From assembly GCA_023401925.1 (NCBI GenBank), contig JAEXDA010000073.1, forward strand, positions 123,118 to 187,117: a stretch of 64,000 nt of DNA, written 5' to 3'. The notes under the pieces are model-generated. The model saw only the letters and a program-made list of their open reading frames with translations, did no database searches and had not been told where the DNA came from. Every line of letters starts with the position of its first letter. The first letter of the stretch is position 1. Position numbers and translations under genes: made by a program. Shown one piece after another: positions 53,360-62,387 of the stretch. This DNA comes from Bacillota bacterium (lineage in GTDB: Bacteria > Bacillota > UBA4882 > UBA8346).

Positions 53360-53663
53360 ATCTATATGCGAGTCGGCTATGAAAAGGAATAGTATTCTAT
53401 TGTAATCTTCAGAGAGCTGGTGCTTTTGGTGCGAACCAGTGTTCATGATAGGAGAATCCCCCTTAGAGCTGCGGGGAAGAAAAATATTCACCTTTGGTGT
53501 GCTAAGTTTTTTAAACTTGAGTTTGCTGCCAAGTGGAGATTGAAGTAAGTCCCGCCGGATTGAACCCGTTATCGTTTGGAAAGATTTCGAAAAGGATTCT
53601 TTTTCGAAAAATAGGGTGGTACCACGGCCTTTCGTCCCTAACCAGGATGAAAGGCCTTTTTTT
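53360..53663 (+). promoter_or_regulatory. T-box riboswitch upstream of serA
   Basis: This is a tRNA-sensing leader of about 300 bases. The T-box sequence AGGGTGGTACCACG is at 53613-53626. The terminator GGCCTTTCGTCC (53626-53637) pairs with GGATGAAAGGCC (53645-53656) and is followed by seven T. Stem I carries the conserved AGAGAG and GGTGCGAACC elements. The specifier is probably TCC (Ser) at 53457-53459, within GGAGAATCCC. Uncharged tRNA-Ser would allow read-through into serA, the first serine-synthesis gene. The tRNA-end bulge reads TGGT, which predicts an A discriminator and not the G usual for tRNA-Ser. Confidence 0.92.
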
Positions 53664-53710
53664 ATTGTTTTGAATGGGTTTTTTAAAATAAATGAAAGAG
53701 GTGTGAGAAA

Positions 53711-55285
53711 ATGAAAGTTTTAATTAGTGATCCCATAACTGCGGCGGGTATTGATCTGTTTAAACAGGCCGGATTGGAAGTGGAGGTTAAGACCGACCAT
53801 ACCCAAGAGGAACTCATCGCCAAGATTAAGGAATATGATGCTTTAATTGTACGAAGCCAGACGAAGGTTGGTGCTGAAATTATCCAGGCCGCCGATAATT
53901 TGAAAGTTATCGGCAGGGCCGGGGTAGGAGTTGACAATGTTGATGTGGAGGCGGCAACCAAGAAGGGAATTATCGTTTTAAATGCTCCGGACGGTAATAC
54001 CGTATCCACTACTGAATTAACTATTGCAATGCTTCTGGCGTTAGCCCGTAATATTCCCCAAGCCCACAGCTCTCTAAAAGGCGGCGCTTGGGATCGAAAA
54101 AATTTCACGGGAATTGAGATCAATGGTAAAACCCTGGGTATTGTCGGTATGGGCCGGATTGGTACGGAAGTGGCCAAACGCATGATTGGAATGGGGATGA
54201 ACATTTTGGCCTTTGACCCCTTCATGACGGAGGAACGAGCCGAAGCCATGGGAGTGAAACTGGTCAACTTGGATCAGATCATCACCGAGTCCGATTTTAT
54301 CACGGTACATACGCCATTAACAGCTGAAACAAAGGGACTGTTCGGCGCCAAAGAATTTGCCCGCATGAAAAAGGGAGTCCGCTTAATTAATTGTGCCCGG
54401 GGAGGAATTTACGATGAAAAAGCCCTCGCAGAAGCGATTTCCTCCGGGCAGGTTGCCGGTGCGGGGATTGACGTATACCCAACGGAGCCCCCGACCGAAC
54501 GTTGTCTGATTGATTTGCCCCAAACCGTTGTTACCCCGCATTTGGGAGCCTCCACCAAGGAAGCGCAGGAAAATGTGGCCGTGGATGTGGCAATCGAGGT
54601 TATTAAAGTTTTAAAAGGAGAGTCGTTCAAAAATGCTGTAAATTTACCTCCTTTGCGCCCGGAAGTCCGTTCGGCGATTCAGCCGTTTATGGGGCTGATG
54701 GAAACCTTGGGGAAATTTGCCGCCCAGTTAGGAACGCCTCCCATTAATAAATTGGATATCAGCTATTTGGGAGAGGTCTCCAAGTTGGAAACCAGTTATC
54801 TGTCCACCTTGCTTATTAAAGGCTTGCTTCAGCCAAGTTTGGGAGATGAAGTCAATCAGGTCAATGCGATGTTTTTAGCCAAGGAGCGGGGGTTAAAGAT
54901 AGCTGAGTCCAAGATAGTGGATGCCGGTGGTCATCCAAATCTAATTAAACTCACGGTTACCACGGGGAAGGGGAGCTACACCCTATCCGGTACAGTGGGC
55001 GAAAATAGTGAAGTCCGGATTATTGAAATCGACGGTTATCACTTTGACATTGACGCCCAGGGAAACATGATTGTAATCAATCATACCGATGAGCCGGGAG
55101 TCATCGGTGAAGTCGGTACCATATTGGGTCAATTGAAAATCAATATCGCCTCGATGCAGGTTGGCCGGAAACAACAAGGCGGTAATGCGGTGATGGTCAT
55201 CAATGTCGACTCGGTTGAGCCTGAAATAACAGCAAAGCTTGAAAAAGCCAAAACTGTGTCGAAAGCACGAGTCATCTATCTCTAA
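53711..55285 (+). CDS. serA: D-3-phosphoglycerate dehydrogenase SerA
   Basis: This is a 524-residue cytoplasmic enzyme that oxidises 3-phosphoglycerate to 3-phosphohydroxypyruvate with NAD, the first step of serine synthesis. It has the long (type I) layout: substrate-binding and Rossmann domains (GRAGVGVDNVDVEAATKKGI, GIVGMGRIGTEVAKRM, INCARGGIYDEKAL, TPHLGASTKEAQ with the catalytic His), an intervening ASB domain at about 320-440, and a C-terminal ACT domain (MIVINHTDEPGVIGEVGTIL). AAAGAGGTGTGAG precedes the ATG. It is controlled by the T-box leader. Confidence 0.97.
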   Translation: MKVLISDPITAAGIDLFKQAGLEVEVKTDHTQEELIAKIKEYDALIVRSQTKVGAEIIQAADNLKVIGRAGVGVDNVDVEAATKKGIIVLNAPDGNTVSTTELTIAMLLALARNIPQAHSSLKGGAWDRKNFTGIEINGKTLGIVGMGRIGTEVAKRMIGMGMNILAFDPFMTEERAEAMGVKLVNLDQIITESDFITVHTPLTAETKGLFGAKEFARMKKGVRLINCARGGIYDEKALAEAISSGQVAGAGIDVYPTEPPTERCLIDLPQTVVTPHLGASTKEAQENVAVDVAIEVIKVLKGESFKNAVNLPPLRPEVRSAIQPFMGLMETLGKFAAQLGTPPINKLDISYLGEVSKLETSYLSTLLIKGLLQPSLGDEVNQVNAMFLAKERGLKIAESKIVDAGGHPNLIKLTVTTGKGSYTLSGTVGENSEVRIIEIDGYHFDIDAQGNMIVINHTDEPGVIGEVGTILGQLKINIASMQVGRKQQGGNAVMVINVDSVEPEITAKLEKAKTVSKARVIYL

Positions 55286-55366
55286 ATAGAAATCTTTGCT
55301 GAGATGTTGCATATAATGGTTAAAAATAAATCATCCATGGGCAATAGGATAAAGGAGGGAAATGCC

Positions 55367-55732
55367 ATGCCGGAATCACAAACTCCTAAGACCCTCCTCA
55401 TGGTAGTCAAGAAGCAATGGTTGGTCGATTCCATCACCAGTCTGGGTAGCGGCTATTCAACCCATTTAACGTATCAAAATGAACTTATTGATCCTGCTGT
55501 TTTAGCGGATATAAACATGAATCAAGGGATGCTGAAGGTTTTAGGAGAAGTTATTTTTCGGGATCAAAACTCAAGCCAACGGATAGCGGAAGTTGAAATA
55601 ATCGAGGCCAATGATTTTGTGACCTTCATCCGTTTTGACTTCCGGCTCTTGGAGGTAAATCCGTTCATTCGAAGAAAAAGTAGACTTTCGGATTCGAAGT
55701 ATTTATGTTACTACTTGCCAAAAACTGCCTAA
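55367..55732 (+). CDS. Conserved-looking small protein of unknown function
   Basis: This 121-residue soluble protein is not recognised. It has no signal peptide, cysteine motif or repeat. A strong site AAGGAGGG stands 7 bases before the ATG at 55367, so it is likely translated. It follows serA by 81 bases without a terminator and may share its T-box control. A strong terminator follows. Confidence 0.75.
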   Translation: MPESQTPKTLLMVVKKQWLVDSITSLGSGYSTHLTYQNELIDPAVLADINMNQGMLKVLGEVIFRDQNSSQRIAEVEIIEANDFVTFIRFDFRLLEVNPFIRRKSRLSDSKYLCYYLPKTA

Positions 55733-55772
55733 GCGGGTAGGCAAAGATTGCTGCCGGAGATTTTAAAAAAGT

Positions 55773-55807
55773 GCCGTCTCTACTTAAAAAAGGAGACGGC
55801 TTTTTTT
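55773..55807 (+). terminator. Strong intrinsic terminator
   Basis: GCCGTCTC at 55773-55780 pairs perfectly with GAGACGGC at 55793-55800, followed by seven T. It ends the serA operon. Confidence 0.88.
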
Positions 55808-56069
55808 AAAATCTATCCGGAAAATACTCTTGCCCAAATGCTTCTACCCTTCCCCCTTTAAGAAGATAATCATTAAAATTTTCTGACGTTATTCGTAGAT
55901 ATGGGTAATGCAGAGCCTTAAAAGGAATTCGTTGCAAAGCGTTTTTAGGGCTAGGGTTGGGTTTAGGATCATTTTCATCCCTTCGCGTGTCCAGCAGACT
56001 GGTGGAACAAAGGTCTGATTTTAGGCTTCCAAGTAACTCACATTTGAGCGTTACAATTGATTTTAACAA
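55806..56069 (-). CDS. Doubtful 87-residue frame
   Basis: This is a minus-strand frame starting with TTG and lacking a ribosome site. Its C-terminal half (RIPFKALHYPYLRITSENFNDYLLKGGRVEAFGQ) looks protein-like, but I recognise no family. It could be a gene fragment. Coding status is uncertain. Confidence 0.25.
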   Translation of the reverse strand: MLKSIVTLKCELLGSLKSDLCSTSLLDTRRDENDPKPNPSPKNALQRIPFKALHYPYLRITSENFNDYLLKGGRVEAFGQEYFPDRF

Positions 56070-56155
56070 TATAGAGTTAAATTAATTAAAGGTTAAGCCG
56101 ATGTTATCACGAATTTCTATACAGAGCTGAACCGAATGGTGTTTTGGAAGAAAAC

Positions 56156-57121
56156 ATGGGCAAAGATTGGAGAAATTTATTTCCCGGGGGTATTCGAATG
56201 CTGAATCCATCAAAAAAACTGGACAAGAAAGTAATTATAACTGGGATTACCGTAGGTATCATCGCGGCAATTGCTTTGATAACGTTAAGTATAAATCAAT
56301 TTTGGATGAAAAGAAACCTGGTATTGAAAAAACCGGTGGTGTTATTGTTGATCGGAATGGATCACAATATTCTTACCGAGGAGTCTCAGGATGATCCTAC
56401 CAAACTTCCCAGAACCGACACTTTGATTTTGACATTTATCAGTCCGCTCCGTCATAAAATCACGATGGTGTCCATACCGCGGGACAGTTTGGTCAATATT
56501 CCCGGACATGGGTTGGATAGAATCAACGATGCCAGTGTCTTGGGTGGATTGGCGCTAACCAAAAAAGCAATTGCCGAGTTAACCGGTATCAGGGTGGACC
56601 GCTATGCGGTGGTTAATTTCGAAGGTTTTATTCAACTCATCGATCTGTTGGGCGGAGTCGAAATCAATGTCGACAAAAAAATGAGTTATGGTACGGACGA
56701 GACCTATGCGATCCATTTGGAACCGGGTTTACAAGTATTGAATGGGGAAAAAGCTTTACAGTTTGCACGGTTTCGAAATGAACCCCTTGGAGATATTAGC
56801 CGGGTTGAGCGTCAGCGCCTATTGTTGCAGGCTGTTTATAGAAAAGTAATGAAGCCCGAAAGTTTGGTTAAAATACCTCAGATCATGAAATTAGGGGGAA
56901 AATACCTCAAAACCGACTTATCGACGACAGAAATGATTCAGCTGGCTGAATTTGGGAAAAAAGTCAATCAGCAAACGGGGTTCCAAAGTTATACCTTACC
57001 GGGTAAATTCTATGAAGCATACTGGCAGCCGGATCCTGCTGAAGTTTACCGGCTGATGAGTAAAATTAAAAAACAACATTCGCTTGGCCGCGTTCCGGCA
57101 ATTCTCCGAAGTAATCATTAG
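56156..57121 (+). CDS. LytR-CpsA-Psr (LCP) family protein
   Basis: This is an about 321-residue membrane-anchored phosphotransferase. LCP enzymes attach lipid-linked glycopolymers such as teichoic acids or capsule to peptidoglycan. One N-terminal helix (VIITGITVGIIAAIALITL) is followed by the LCP domain (LLLIGMDHN, LPRTDTLILTFISPLRHKITMVSIPRDSLV, RINDASVLGG, LLGGVEINVD, LNGEKALQFARFRN and SRVERQRLLLQAV), with the conserved Arg and Asp residues. Starts at 56144 (TTG), 56156 or 56198 are all possible; the last has GGGGG 7 bases upstream. Its presence in a cell with an outer membrane is noteworthy. Confidence 0.9.
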   Translation: MGKDWRNLFPGGIRMLNPSKKLDKKVIITGITVGIIAAIALITLSINQFWMKRNLVLKKPVVLLLIGMDHNILTEESQDDPTKLPRTDTLILTFISPLRHKITMVSIPRDSLVNIPGHGLDRINDASVLGGLALTKKAIAELTGIRVDRYAVVNFEGFIQLIDLLGGVEINVDKKMSYGTDETYAIHLEPGLQVLNGEKALQFARFRNEPLGDISRVERQRLLLQAVYRKVMKPESLVKIPQIMKLGGKYLKTDLSTTEMIQLAEFGKKVNQQTGFQSYTLPGKFYEAYWQPDPAEVYRLMSKIKKQHSLGRVPAILRSNH

Positions 57122-57265
57122 CCCTCAGGATCATCCAGTCTTTCGTATCCTGGACCTACGAAACGCCGTGGCTGACTGGGGGTTAGCTAAGATAGGGGTT
57201 CGTGTGAATTTGGAAAGAATAATGATCAACCGGTATGATTATAAAATGTTAGGGGAGATATTGGA

Positions 57266-57976
57266 GTGCAAGTCGAGGTTTTAGTAGTTCCTTCCAATCA
57301 GGCAATGACTTTGGCGGATAAAAAAGTGGTGGTGATTGATGTATTACGAGCCACCAGCACGATTGTTACGGCGTTTGGAAATAAGGCTCTGGAAATAGTT
57401 CCTATGGTGGAACCGGCAGAAGTCGCTGAGCTGATCAAAAGGTTCGGCCCCGGTGAGTTCCTTAGCGGTGGAGAGCGAAAGGGAATTAAAATCGAAGGCT
57501 TTGATTTGGGGAATTCCCCTTTGGAATATACTGAAGAACGGGTCGGGGGAAGAAAAATCGTTTTATCCACGACCAACGGGACCAAGGCGATCAAAATGGC
57601 CCCAAATGCCTGTGAACTTTATATTGGCTCTTTTCTCAATATCCAGGCGGTTACCGAGACCCTTCGGGGCAGCAGCCAGGATGTGGTTCTGATTTGTTCC
57701 GGAAGGGACCACAGCTTATGCCTGGAAGACCTGGCTTGCGCCGGGTTGATCGTGGAATCTCTGGGGAATGACATTGGAAACATCATGACGGATTCGGCAA
57801 AACTGAGCCGCTTCGTTTGGGAAAAAGCCAAGGCTGACGTCGAAGGCTTTGTTAAGCAGACCCAACATGGCCGTTATTTGGCGGAAATCGGGATGGAACG
57901 GGATATCCATGAATGCGTAGCCTTGAATCGCTATGACATCGTTCCAAGATATGACAGCGGGAAAATTCATATTTAG
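57266..57976 (+). CDS. comB: 2-phosphosulfolactate phosphatase ComB family
   Basis: This is a 236-residue, Mg-dependent phosphatase fold. The segments VVVIDVLRATSTIVTAFGN, GGERKGIKIEGFDLGNSPLEY, STTNGTKAI and CSGRDHSLCLEDLACAG match ComB, which makes sulfolactate in coenzyme M synthesis. In bacteria the family often stands alone and its true role is unclear. The start is GTG with GGGGAG 8 bases upstream. No other coenzyme M genes are here. A terminator follows. Confidence 0.9.
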   Translation: MQVEVLVVPSNQAMTLADKKVVVIDVLRATSTIVTAFGNKALEIVPMVEPAEVAELIKRFGPGEFLSGGERKGIKIEGFDLGNSPLEYTEERVGGRKIVLSTTNGTKAIKMAPNACELYIGSFLNIQAVTETLRGSSQDVVLICSGRDHSLCLEDLACAGLIVESLGNDIGNIMTDSAKLSRFVWEKAKADVEGFVKQTQHGRYLAEIGMERDIHECVALNRYDIVPRYDSGKIHI

Positions 57977-58013
57977 TTTGGGTTTTTATAGAGCGAAAAT
58001 TTTTTTAGTTATT

Positions 58014-58050
58014 AGGGTTGTCATAAGTTTAATTATGACAGCCCTTTTGC
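58014..58050 (+). terminator. Intrinsic terminator
   Basis: AGGGTTGTCATAA at 58014-58026 pairs with TTATGACAGCCCT at 58033-58045 (one wobble), followed by TTTT. It ends the comB transcript. Confidence 0.85.
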
Positions 58051-58052
58051 TT

Positions 58053-58592
58053 TGAGTATGGCTGAATCAGTAAAGCCAAATTTGAATGCCCATGGATCTA
58101 ACTCCTTTGGGATCCCCTTTCCTCATTCTGATCCTGGAAATCTAGGACGAGGAGGGGTCTATTTTGCTAATAAAAGCAATGTCGCTTCGGATCCTCCCGC
58201 GATGCGCCCCCATTCCTCTCTTTTCTGAATAGCTTCCGCCATTTTCCCTTCTTTCGTCGGTTTTTAGAATTTTAAAAGTGACTTCAGGAACCCGCTTTGT
58301 AAACGCTGAAGGGATAGAAAATGTTTTTCGGATCGCAATCACCCAAGGGAGAAACGGAAAAAATGTTTGATGAAACGGAACCGGAAATCGCTGGAGCTGC
58401 GGAAACGGCTTTCCGGCTACCGGAAGAAAACCGGAAAGCCGCTGATTTTATAGTTGCATTCCAAGAATATAGCGCCCTTTCAGCGGTGGGCGTTAGCTCG
58501 TGAAAAGCACGAATTCCAGGAAAAAGGCATTTCTTGTTTTTCGTGCTTTTCATAGTCCGGCGCATTATAGCGCTATATTATCTTTATTCTTG
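58053..58592. other. 540-base gene-free stretch rich in inverted repeats
   Basis: I see no supported gene; frames on both strands are short and lack ribosome sites. A perfect 11-bp inverted repeat (CGGCTTTCCGG at 58406-58416, CCGGAAAGCCG at 58431-58441) and a 13-bp one (58501-58513 with 58540-58552, TGAAAAGCACGAA) stand out. CCGGAAA recurs several times. The second hairpin may end the GH42 transcript from the minus side. Confidence 0.6.
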
Positions 58593-60614
58593 TTATTCTA
58601 AAATGACGACTTGTTTAGGGGCCAATGTTATTTTATCCGTCACCGGACGATTGGTGATCCGATCGTTGTAAGCGCCGGCTGGTAAAGTAACCGTTACTTC
58701 GTGGTCATTGTGATTCAGGACAAAGTAATAGTCACGGTCTTTTTGGGAACGCTTGCGAACTTCCACTCCGGATGGGGCGATCATTGGCGCGGCAATTTTC
58801 AGTTCCTGGCATAGATAATCCAAAAATTTCGTCAAGAAGTAAGGCTCCGGTTGAGTTGCCAGATAGTAAGCTTTGCCCTGACCCAAAATATTCTCCGTCA
58901 AACCGGGATCGCCTGCATGGTAATCATCGAGAAAGCTTGCCAGTACTTTGGCATTTTGGGGATGAACAACCTCACACCATAAATTACAATCATATTCCCC
59001 CTTGAAGTCCCCCAAAGTCTGACTTAAGCGGATGCGGTTTGTCATATGAGGCTCCAAAGGATCAAATTCTTCCACCGTTAGGCCTAAGAGCTCTTGAAGC
59101 GGTCCGGGATATCCGCCCGGGAAAACGCCATCGGTTTCATCCACAATGCCGCTGTAGAAAGTGGCAATGAAAGTACCGCCGTGGGCCACATAATTCTCCA
59201 GGCTTTCTTTCAGCCCCGGTTTCACCATATACAGCAAGGGAGCGACCACTAGTTTGTAGGGGGTCAGGTCGGCATCGACCGGGACAAAGTCAACCGGGAT
59301 GTTCATTTCATAGAAAGGTTTATAAAAATTGCGGATTTGTTCCAGGTAATTTACGTCGGCGCTGGGTCTTTGGACGTATTCCACGGCCCACCAGTTCTCA
59401 TAGTCAAAAAGAATGGCTACTTTGGATTCGATCTTGGAACCAACCAGGGGAGCCAGAACTTTCAATTCGCTCCCGAGTGCGGCGACCTCTTTAAAGACGC
59501 GGGACTGGTCGTTTCCGGTATGGGTCACGACTGCGCTGTGGAATTTTTCCGCCCCTTTGCGGGATTGGCGCCATTGAAAAAACATGATGGCGTCCGCGCC
59601 GTGGGCCATGGCCTGATAACTCCAAAGCTTCATTACGCCCGGCCTTTTATTGGTGTTGACCGGACGCCAGTTTACGTTATTGGGAGCCTGTTCCATCAAG
59701 ATGAAGGGTTGGCCGTTTTTCAAGCCCCGCATCAGATCGTGGTTAAAAGCCGCCCAGTCCGGCGAGGTGTTGGGTTCGGGATCGGGGTAGCTGTCCCAGG
59801 AAATCATATCGATCTCCTTGGCCCATTTAAAATAATCCAACGGTTTGAAATCACCCATAAAGTTGGTTGTGATAGGAATGTGGGGAGTGATGGATTGGAT
59901 GATTTGCTTCTCCCCCAGATAACACTCAAAAAGGCTGTCCGACATGAAGCGTTTATAGTCCAACACCTGACTGGGATTGGGGAAAGTGGAAGTCGTCCTG
60001 GGAGGAATGATTTCCGACCATTGATAATAGTGCTGACTCCAAAAACTGGTACCCCAGGCTTCATTCACTTTTTCAATGGTTCCGTATTTCCGGGCGAGCC
60101 AGTTCCGGAAAGCCTCGGCACAGTTGTCGCAGTAACAAATCGGAGTATGGCAGGCGTATTCGTTGTTGATATGCCAAAGAGCAAGGGCGGGATGGGTTTT
60201 ATATCTTTCCGCCATCTTGGCGACCAATGCCCGTCCAAGGCGGCGATAGCTAGGGCTATTGGGACAATAGGACTGACGGGAGCCATAACTGATCCGGTTG
60301 CCGTCGGCGCTCACCGGCAGGATATCGGGATATTTCCGGGACAACCAAGCCGGTTGAGCGGCCGTTGCGGTGGCCAGAACCACGGAAATACCGTTTTGAG
60401 CCAAAAGATCCAACAGGCGGTCGAACCATTCAAAGTTGTAAGTTTCCTCAGTTGGTTGCAATAGAGCCCAACTGAAGATACCGACGCTGACCATATTAAC
60501 CCCGGCCTTTTTCATGAGAGCCATATCTTCCTGCCAGACCGACTCGGACCACTGCTCCGGATTGTAGTCGCCTCCATAAAAGATTTTCGGGGATGGGTTG
60601 GGATTGGGAATCAT
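58593..60614 (-). CDS. Glycoside hydrolase family 42 beta-galactosidase
   Basis: This is a 673-residue cytoplasmic retaining beta-galactosidase. The TIM barrel starts with KIFYGGDYNPEQWSESVWQEDM. The acid/base is Glu152 (WHINNEYAC) and the nucleophile Glu308 (LMEQAPNNVNW). A zinc-type cysteine cluster (CHTPICYCDNC) follows the acid/base, as in many family members. The trimerisation and C-terminal beta domains are complete. The ATG at 60614 has AAGGAGG upstream. A TauE-type exporter gene lies upstream on the same strand and an AraC regulator is divergent. GH42 enzymes typically act on galacto-oligosaccharides from plant cell walls. Confidence 0.95.
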   Translation of the reverse strand: MIPNPNPSPKIFYGGDYNPEQWSESVWQEDMALMKKAGVNMVSVGIFSWALLQPTEETYNFEWFDRLLDLLAQNGISVVLATATAAQPAWLSRKYPDILPVSADGNRISYGSRQSYCPNSPSYRRLGRALVAKMAERYKTHPALALWHINNEYACHTPICYCDNCAEAFRNWLARKYGTIEKVNEAWGTSFWSQHYYQWSEIIPPRTTSTFPNPSQVLDYKRFMSDSLFECYLGEKQIIQSITPHIPITTNFMGDFKPLDYFKWAKEIDMISWDSYPDPEPNTSPDWAAFNHDLMRGLKNGQPFILMEQAPNNVNWRPVNTNKRPGVMKLWSYQAMAHGADAIMFFQWRQSRKGAEKFHSAVVTHTGNDQSRVFKEVAALGSELKVLAPLVGSKIESKVAILFDYENWWAVEYVQRPSADVNYLEQIRNFYKPFYEMNIPVDFVPVDADLTPYKLVVAPLLYMVKPGLKESLENYVAHGGTFIATFYSGIVDETDGVFPGGYPGPLQELLGLTVEEFDPLEPHMTNRIRLSQTLGDFKGEYDCNLWCEVVHPQNAKVLASFLDDYHAGDPGLTENILGQGKAYYLATQPEPYFLTKFLDYLCQELKIAAPMIAPSGVEVRKRSQKDRDYYFVLNHNDHEVTVTLPAGAYNDRITNRPVTDKITLAPKQVVILE

Positions 60615-60697
60615 TGGAATCCTCCTTGTATTTTTAATCAAAAGGGTTAACCCTTTAAAGTGATTGATTTATCTTGCAATCAGGGATGAATTTTTGT

Positions 60698-61447
60698 TTA
60701 CGGATGCAGATGGTTGATGATTAAAAACACCCCGCTGACAGCCATTAAGGCTTGAATTCCCTTACGGATGTGATCGTCACGAAGATGCAAATCCATTCTG
60801 CTGCTTAACCCCATTCCGAGAAGGGCCGCGGGAAGAAGCGCCAGGGATAGCTTTATGATCTGCCAATTCAAAATAGATTGCCACCAGTAACTCAGGCAAC
60901 GGAAAATATTGTCGAAGATAAAAACGAAACATAAATTACCCCGGTACTCGCTGCGGTTTCCGGCAAATCGATCGATGGCCGCCGCCAACAAAGCCCCGAT
61001 TCCAAAAAGCCCCATTAAAACTCCGGAGATGATTCCGATAATCCAAAACAACTCCGGGCGCCATTTTTGATTGCTTGCTTTTGATTTTTGAAATTGCATT
61101 TCCAGGGCCAATAGGATGAGCACAACACCCAGGATAACTTTTAAAAGACGATCCGATCCCGTACCAAGCAGGAGAGTACCCGGGATATTGCCTAAAATCA
61201 CCGCAACGTAAAGTGGAATGACGATTTTAGAGTTGATATGGCGGCGGTTCTTCCAAGCCAGATATGCATTGGTGGGAAGGCTCAACAATAAGTCGACGGG
61301 AGTAACAAGGCGGTTTTCTTTAAAAATCGAAAGGAAGGAGTTCATCACCAGAGTATTGCCAAAACCGGTGAGAGCTTTGATAAAATAAGCCAGTAACGTA
61401 ATGGTGAAAAAGAGAAAGACTGGATTTGTCATTTTCATAATTTCCAT
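60698..61447 (-). CDS. TauE/SafE-family membrane exporter
   Basis: This is a 249-residue inner-membrane protein with about eight helices. It has the family pattern KALTGFGNTLVMNSFLSIF and a repeated half, GVLMGLFGIGALLAAAIDR. The family exports sulfite, sulfoacetate or related anions. Several ATG codons cluster at the start, and the ribosome site is weak. It is divergent from the AraC gene across 107 bases holding several TATAAT-like boxes. Whether it works with GH42 is unclear. Confidence 0.88.
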   Translation of the reverse strand: MEIMKMTNPVFLFFTITLLAYFIKALTGFGNTLVMNSFLSIFKENRLVTPVDLLLSLPTNAYLAWKNRRHINSKIVIPLYVAVILGNIPGTLLLGTGSDRLLKVILGVVLILLALEMQFQKSKASNQKWRPELFWIIGIISGVLMGLFGIGALLAAAIDRFAGNRSEYRGNLCFVFIFDNIFRCLSYWWQSILNWQIIKLSLALLPAALLGMGLSSRMDLHLRDDHIRKGIQALMAVSGVFLIINHLHP

Positions 61448-61554
61448 TTTTGTGCTATAGTATAATTATATTCATATTATAAGACGATGAAATTGCTCTA
61501 TCAATTAAACGATATGAAGATGAGTATTAAAATTTGAAGGGAATTTGAAATCAA

Positions 61555-62382
61555 GTGCTGAATCACATTTTTCCGGTTGTCAGCGAATCCGAAAGGGGGC
61601 TCCCCTTATATTTGGCGGGAGTGGGATGTCATCATCATCAGGAACATATCCTAAGACCGGATGGATATCCGACGTTTCAGTGGATTCAGTGCCATAAAGG
61701 ACAAGGAGAGTTAATGGTGGGAGGCCGGTCTCACCGGGTTGGCCCGGAGCAAGGCGTGCTTTTGTACCCCAACGAGGCTCATGAATATTATGAGACCAAC
61801 GGACCTTGGGAGGTTGATTGGATAGGTTTCAGCGGTTTTTTGGTTGAGGGGTTTGTCAATCAGTTAGGCTTTGGGAGCTCCAATGTTTTTTATATCATTC
61901 ACGGAGAGAAGACCCTTGCCAAAATGCGGCTGGCCCTTAAAATTGCCCAATCCGGCGACTCTTTTAGAGGTTTGCAATGTTCCGGCATTATTTATGAGTT
62001 ATTGTTGGATTTGTATAAGTACACCTCCTCCAGTAATGATGCTTCGATACTGCAACAACATTCCCGGATCAAACCGGTGCTGGATTACATGGAAGAAAAC
62101 TACTCCAGGGTCATTACTTTGGAAGAATTGGCCCATACCATCCATATTTCTCCGCAACATTTATGTTTGTTATTTAAAAATACTCTGAAAATCCGGCCCT
62201 TTGAACATCTTAACCGTGTTAGAATCAATAAAAGCAAAGATTTGATGTTTGCCGGCAGGGACCTGGAGATCAAAACCATCGCCGGAATGGTGGGGTTTGA
62301 TAATGTCAGTTATTTTTGCGCGGTGTTTAAAGAACTGGAAGGACTCAGCCCGGGGCAGTTTCGAAAATTGCATGGAATATAA
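61555..62382 (+). CDS. AraC-family transcription regulator
   Basis: This is a 275-residue regulator with an N-terminal cupin domain (LYLAGVGCHHHQEHILRPDGYPTFQWIQCHKGQGELMVGGRSHRVGPEQGVLLYPNEAHEY) that binds sugars, and a C-terminal double helix-turn-helix (ITLEELAHTIHISPQHLCLLFKNTL, IKTIAGMVGFDNVSYFCAVFKELEGLSPGQFRK). The start is a GTG. It is divergent from TauE/GH42 and probably activates the GH42 gene in response to a galactoside. Confidence 0.92.
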   Translation: MLNHIFPVVSESERGLPLYLAGVGCHHHQEHILRPDGYPTFQWIQCHKGQGELMVGGRSHRVGPEQGVLLYPNEAHEYYETNGPWEVDWIGFSGFLVEGFVNQLGFGSSNVFYIIHGEKTLAKMRLALKIAQSGDSFRGLQCSGIIYELLLDLYKYTSSSNDASILQQHSRIKPVLDYMEENYSRVITLEELAHTIHISPQHLCLLFKNTLKIRPFEHLNRVRINKSKDLMFAGRDLEIKTIAGMVGFDNVSYFCAVFKELEGLSPGQFRKLHGI

Positions 62383-62387
62383 CTGTG

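Noticed and set aside
59337..60464. 375-residue plus-strand frame
   Set aside because: It lies wholly antisense to the well-supported GH42 gene and has no ribosome site or recognisable domain.
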